From the NCBI GenBank assembly GCA_050731755.1, contig JBOHPP010000212.1, forward strand, positions 1 to 8,374: DNA of 8,374 nucleotides, given 5' to 3'. The position numbers and the translations under genes are program-made. This DNA comes from JBOHPP01 sp050731755. Lineage in GTDB: Bacteria; Methylomirabilota; Methylomirabilia; Rokubacteriales; CSP1-6. Positions 5,545-8,374 of this stretch are shown one piece after another (within the stretch, counting starts at the first letter, position 1; each line of letters opens with the position of its first letter). The notes beneath the pieces were generated by a model that had not been told where the DNA came from, searched no databases, and saw only the letters and a program-made list of their open reading frames with translations.

Positions 5545-6180
5545 CTACTTCCTGCCGCTTCCGGCGAGTGCCGTCGCCGCCCCCAGACCGATGAAGACGC
5601 TGGCCGTGAGGTAGCGTTCCACGCCCAGGAATGTCCGACTGCGTTTGAGCCAGTGGCCCGCAGTGCCGGCGGCCATCGCGTACAGCGAGTCGCTGACCAG
5701 CCCGATGCCGGCGAGCACCAACCCCAGGAACACGATCTGGGCCGCCACCGCCCCTCGTGAGGGCTCGACGAACTGTGGCAGGAACGCGAAGAAGAAGAGC
5801 GCCGTCTTCGGGTTCAAGAGGTTGACCACGATGCCTTGCCCGAAGATCCGCAACGGGCTCACCCGCTCGACGACCGTTCCAGCCGCAGGCCCCTCGCGGC
5901 CGATCAGCCGTCGGATGCCGAGGTAGATCAAGTACGCCGCCCCCAGATACTTGAGAATGTTGAATGCGAGCGCAGACGACACCAGCACCGCTGAGACCCC
6001 GGCCGCGGTCGCGGCCACATGACAGAGCGTTCCGACTTCGATCCCGAGGACGGATATCAGCCCCGCCAGCCGCCCCTGGGCCATGCTGCGAGCGACGATG
6101 TACAAGACGGCCGGCCCCGGCGTCACCAGCAGGAGAATCACCGCGCCGACAAAGACGGCGAGCGTGGGACCGTCAGGCAT
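5545..6180 (-). CDS. LysE/RhtB-family amino acid or metabolite exporter
   Basis: A 211-residue inner membrane protein with about six hydrophobic segments (roughly residues 8-30, 42-64, 70-92, 112-137, 146-168 and 190-208), the normal size and topology for the family. Characteristic sequences are LLLVTPGPAVLYIVARS near the N terminus, GIEVGTLCH in the second segment, YLIYLGIRRL ending the third, and the hallmark NLLNPKTALFFFAFLPQFV at 120-138. Relatives export lysine, threonine, homoserine or other small zwitterions, driven by the membrane potential or proton gradient; the substrate cannot be read from the sequence. The ATG at 6180 matches the family start, with a weak RBS (GGCAGGG, distant). 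It sits 63 bases after the hydrolase and 21 bases before the Rieske gene, so it may expel a toxic or excess intermediate of that pathway, though such exporters are also common as unrelated neighbours. Confidence 0.93.
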   Translation of the reverse strand: MPDGPTLAVFVGAVILLLVTPGPAVLYIVARSMAQGRLAGLISVLGIEVGTLCHVAATAAGVSAVLVSSALAFNILKYLGAAYLIYLGIRRLIGREGPAAGTVVERVSPLRIFGQGIVVNLLNPKTALFFFAFLPQFVEPSRGAVAAQIVFLGLVLAGIGLVSDSLYAMAAGTAGHWLKRSRTFLGVERYLTASVFIGLGAATALAGSGRK

Positions 6181-6243
6181 CAGACGGGCCGAACCCTGCC
6201 GTCGGAGCGAGTCGCTGCGATCTCGGAGGGCACCCTGCGGCAG

Positions 6244-7461
6244 TCATATCACAGTCCGGAGCGCGCGCTGGTCGATGCCGAATACGTCGGCCAGCCAGTC
6301 GGCCATCAGCTCCTGACCGATCGTCGGGTTGTCGTGCTGGCAGTGCTCGGCGCCCGTCTCCTCCGGGGTCACGAAGCGCAAGGTGACGTTGACGCCTTTC
6401 GCCCTGGCGTACTCGTACACCTTGGTGGCCTGGGACATGCCGAGCACGTCGTGGCCGCCGTGGAGGATGAGGTAGGGGCAGCGCATGCGCTCGAGCACGC
6501 CCTCCAGCGTGAACGCCTTGAAGCGCTCGACTGCCTCCGGCATGGTCTTGACCCCGAAGACCCACTTGATGTGGGTGGCCAGGCCGTGGCTCTCGTCGGC
6601 GTTCTTCCAGAAGTCGTGGATGCTCCAGATGGCGCCGTGTGAGATGCAGGCGGCCAGGCGATGCTCCACGGCTCCGGCCCGCGCCGCGTAGTAGCCGCCC
6701 AGGCTCGAGCCACACACCGCGATGCGCGCGGAGTCGACGTCCTTCCGGGTGAGCAGATAATCGACGCACCGCCCGATGGGCACCTCGTAGTCCGGCCGGT
6801 TCGGGATGCGGTGGCGCCGTAGGGTCCCGCCCTGTCCGGGACCGTCGATCATCAGCACGGAGATCCCGCGCTGGAGGGCGCCGTGGGCCTGCATGAACCA
6901 CATCTCGTCCTTGATAGAGTCGAGTCCGCCCATGGAGATGAGGCAGGGCTGCCGCTCGACGGCGAAGGGCGCGCGTACGAAGTAGGCGTAGAGCGTCGCG
7001 CCGTCCAGATACGGAATCTCCAGCACCTCGCCGGGCGGGGTCAGGTGCCGGAGGAAACCATGGCTCGACTGCTCCATCCTGGTGAAGGTGGCCAGCCGGC
7101 GCGGATCCTGGGGAGCCAGGAAGAACTCGGCCTGGCGATAGTAGTCGGCCGAGCGCAGGAAGCAGTTCATCGCCGTGCGGACGTGGCCCCGGCGCTCCTC
7201 CTCCACGCCGCGCTGGAAGTTGCGATCAGCCACCGCGAGCCACTCCCGGTGCCACGACTCTTTGTCGCCCGGGATCATCCGCGCGGCGGCCTGGAAGCAC
7301 TCGCTCACGGTGCCACCGCCCTCCTGCGTCTCGCCCAGGCCACGGCGGAACTGGTAGGCGAGCCAGGGATGCTCGGGCCAGTGATGCCAGCCGTAAGGCT
7401 CAAAGTGGGGCAGGCGGTTGTCGGTGACCTTCTCGATGAGGTTGTCTTCCTTCAGGACCAT
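6244..7461 (-). CDS. Alpha/beta hydrolase of the FrsA / 2,6-dihydroxypseudooxynicotine hydrolase type
   Basis: A 405-residue protein with a helical N-terminal domain (about 50-135, including VADRNFQRGVEEERRGH and CFLRSADYYRQAEFF) and a C-terminal alpha/beta hydrolase fold. That arrangement is typical of the C-C bond hydrolase of nicotine breakdown and of FrsA-like proteins. Nucleophile elbow GSSLGG at 251-256 (Ser253), acid in HGGHDVL (Asp338) and base in GAEHCQHDN (His373) complete the triad. MGGLDSIKDEM (177-187) is the family's oxyanion-side motif, and DGPGQGGT (206-213) follows beta strand 4. It probably cleaves a beta-diketone-like or acyl-aromatic bond, or an ester or amide; the substrate is unknown. 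I chose the ATG at 7461, preceded by CTGGAGAG on the minus strand; the longer frame from 7551 overlaps the upstream gene and adds only Arg/Gly-rich sequence. It starts 26 bases after the thiamine-enzyme stop. Confidence 0.9.
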   Translation of the reverse strand: MVLKEDNLIEKVTDNRLPHFEPYGWHHWPEHPWLAYQFRRGLGETQEGGGTVSECFQAAARMIPGDKESWHREWLAVADRNFQRGVEEERRGHVRTAMNCFLRSADYYRQAEFFLAPQDPRRLATFTRMEQSSHGFLRHLTPPGEVLEIPYLDGATLYAYFVRAPFAVERQPCLISMGGLDSIKDEMWFMQAHGALQRGISVLMIDGPGQGGTLRRHRIPNRPDYEVPIGRCVDYLLTRKDVDSARIAVCGSSLGGYYAARAGAVEHRLAACISHGAIWSIHDFWKNADESHGLATHIKWVFGVKTMPEAVERFKAFTLEGVLERMRCPYLILHGGHDVLGMSQATKVYEYARAKGVNVTLRFVTPEETGAEHCQHDNPTIGQELMADWLADVFGIDQRALRTVI

Positions 7462-7487
7462 AGATGCTCTCCAGGCGCGCCCGCGAC

Positions 7488-8374
7488 CTAGTGGGTGGCG
7501 CCCCGCGCGAAGGCCGGCGCCGCGGCGCCGTCGATGACGACGTCCAGGCACGCGGGCCGGCCCGACGCCACTGCGCGCTCGAGGGCCGGCGCCAGGTCCG
7601 CGGGATCCTGCACGCGTTCGCCATGGGCACCGAGGGCCTCCACCACCCGGTCGTACCGTGTTGGCAGCAGCGTGCAGCCGACGGCGCGCTCGGCGCCATA
7701 ATGCTGGATCTGGAGCTGATGCTCCGCGTTCCAGCGAGCGTCGTTGCCGACGACGGCGACGACGGGAATGCCGTGGCGGACCGCAGTGTCGAACTCGAGG
7801 GCGTGGAAGCCGAAGGTGCCGTCGCCGAGTGTGGCCATGACCGGCAGGTCAGGACGGGCGAGCTTCGCCCCCAGCGCCATCGGCACGGCGCTGCCGATGG
7901 AGCCGGCGGGCCCGTTGATGAGACGGATCGAAGCGTCCAGACCGGCCTGGCACCACTGACCGAACTCCCCTCCGTCGCAGACCAGCACGCCGCCCTCGAG
8001 GAGAGGTTGAAGCGTGGCGCAGACGCGCAGCGGGTGCATCGGCTGCCGGGACGACCGTCGCAGTTCCTCCCATGTCGGCGGGGTCGCCCGGAGCGCGTCC
8101 TCCACTTCCTTGGCCCACGCGCTTCGCTGCCACGAACGGCGGGACGCTGCCGCGGTGAGCTGCCGGGCTACCGCCGGCGGCTCGCCGACCAGGGCGAGCG
8201 CGATCCGGTCCCGTACGGCAGCGTCGAGGTCGCCCTGGATGAACCTGCACGTTGGCGCGAAGGCCGGGGGCTGGCCGAAGCGGAGCGAGAAGTCGAGGCG
8301 CTTGCCGAGGAGCAGCACGACGTCGGCCTCGCCCAGGCAGGGGCCGGCCGCCCGCAGCGCGGGGTCATTGACCC
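7488..8374 (-). CDS. Thiamine diphosphate-dependent enzyme (acetolactate synthase superfamily), C-terminal part
   Basis: The right edge cuts this gene. 294 residues are visible, beginning inside the central domain, because the frame stays open through 8374 (the upstream codons read NDPALRAAG and then GEADVVLLLGKRLDF, an excellent family match). A GTG at 8318 is therefore internal, not a start. The C-terminal cofactor domain has GPAGSIGSAVPMALGAKLA and the thiamine diphosphate/Mg motif GDG (forward 7818-7826) followed after 24 residues by the GND whose Asn-Asp complete it, then RYDRVVEALGAHGE. Relatives include acetolactate synthase, oxalyl-CoA decarboxylase, 2-hydroxyacyl-CoA lyase and benzoylformate decarboxylase. 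They cannot be told apart here because the N-terminal catalytic Glu domain is outside. It is the first visible gene of the minus operon, 26 bases before the hydrolase, and a C-C lyase or decarboxylase role would suit that company. The operon promoter is not in the window. Confidence 0.92.
   Translation of the reverse strand, partial: VNDPALRAAGPCLGEADVVLLLGKRLDFSLRFGQPPAFAPTCRFIQGDLDAAVRDRIALALVGEPPAVARQLTAAASRRSWQRSAWAKEVEDALRATPPTWEELRRSSRQPMHPLRVCATLQPLLEGGVLVCDGGEFGQWCQAGLDASIRLINGPAGSIGSAVPMALGAKLARPDLPVMATLGDGTFGFHALEFDTAVRHGIPVVAVVGNDARWNAEHQLQIQHYGAERAVGCTLLPTRYDRVVEALGAHGERVQDPADLAPALERAVASGRPACLDVVIDGAAAPAFARGATH

Noticed and set aside
7462..7551. Longer form of the alpha/beta hydrolase starting at 7551.
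   Set aside because: It would overlap the thiamine-enzyme gene by 64 bases, its extra 30 residues are Arg/Gly-rich, and a good RBS precedes the ATG at 7461.
8316..8318. GTG as the start of the thiamine-dependent enzyme.
   Set aside because: The upstream codons to the window edge read as conserved central-domain sequence (GEADVVLLLGKRLDF), so the gene is cut by the edge.

Overview
The window is GC-rich throughout, with strong G/C preference at third codon positions. It carries short-spaced catabolic-type gene clusters with no mobile element, RNA gene or CRISPR array that I can see. The gene content (B12-dependent acyl-CoA mutase, ferritin-like diiron protein, phthalate-family Rieske oxygenase, alpha/beta C-C hydrolase, thiamine diphosphate enzyme) suggests a GC-rich environmental, probably soil, bacterium. 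Rokubacteria, Proteobacteria or Actinobacteria would all fit. The lineage is an impression, not something the sequence proves.

Layout. Left edge (1-64, minus): the first 21 codons of a gene whose Shine-Dalgarno and start codon lie inside a strong inverted repeat (60-94). 151-897 (minus): a TetR-family regulator. 898-1116: a divergent control region with overlapping candidate promoters and a GC-rich leader holding three CGGCCG palindromes. 1117-4200 (plus): a three-gene operon of a ferritin-like diiron protein, the large subunit of a B12-dependent acyl-CoA mutase and its small B12-binding subunit. 4201-4317: convergent junction with a dyad and a 32-codon ORF that may be a gene remnant. 4318-8374 (minus): a second operon, read right to left as thiamine diphosphate enzyme (5' end outside the window), alpha/beta hydrolase, LysE/RhtB exporter and Rieske oxygenase.

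The most interesting item is the mutase. Aligned from memory with methylmalonyl-CoA mutase, it keeps the CoA-contact residues and its partner keeps the full B12-binding motif. The residues that choose the acyl substrate are replaced: Tyr89 to Leu76, Ser114 to Asn101, Arg207 to Thr196. His244, which I know as invariant in the characterised mutases, is Asn234. It therefore should not be a methylmalonyl-CoA mutase, and it matches neither the isobutyryl-CoA nor the 2-hydroxyisobutyryl-CoA signature. Its co-transcription with a diiron protein that has a complete four-Glu/two-His ligand set suggests an oxygen-dependent step coupled to a carbon-skeleton rearrangement, controlled by the divergent TetR protein. 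That pathway is inference. The minus-strand operon looks like a separate oxidative and C-C cleaving catabolic unit; its substrate is unknown and no reductase for the Rieske enzyme is visible.
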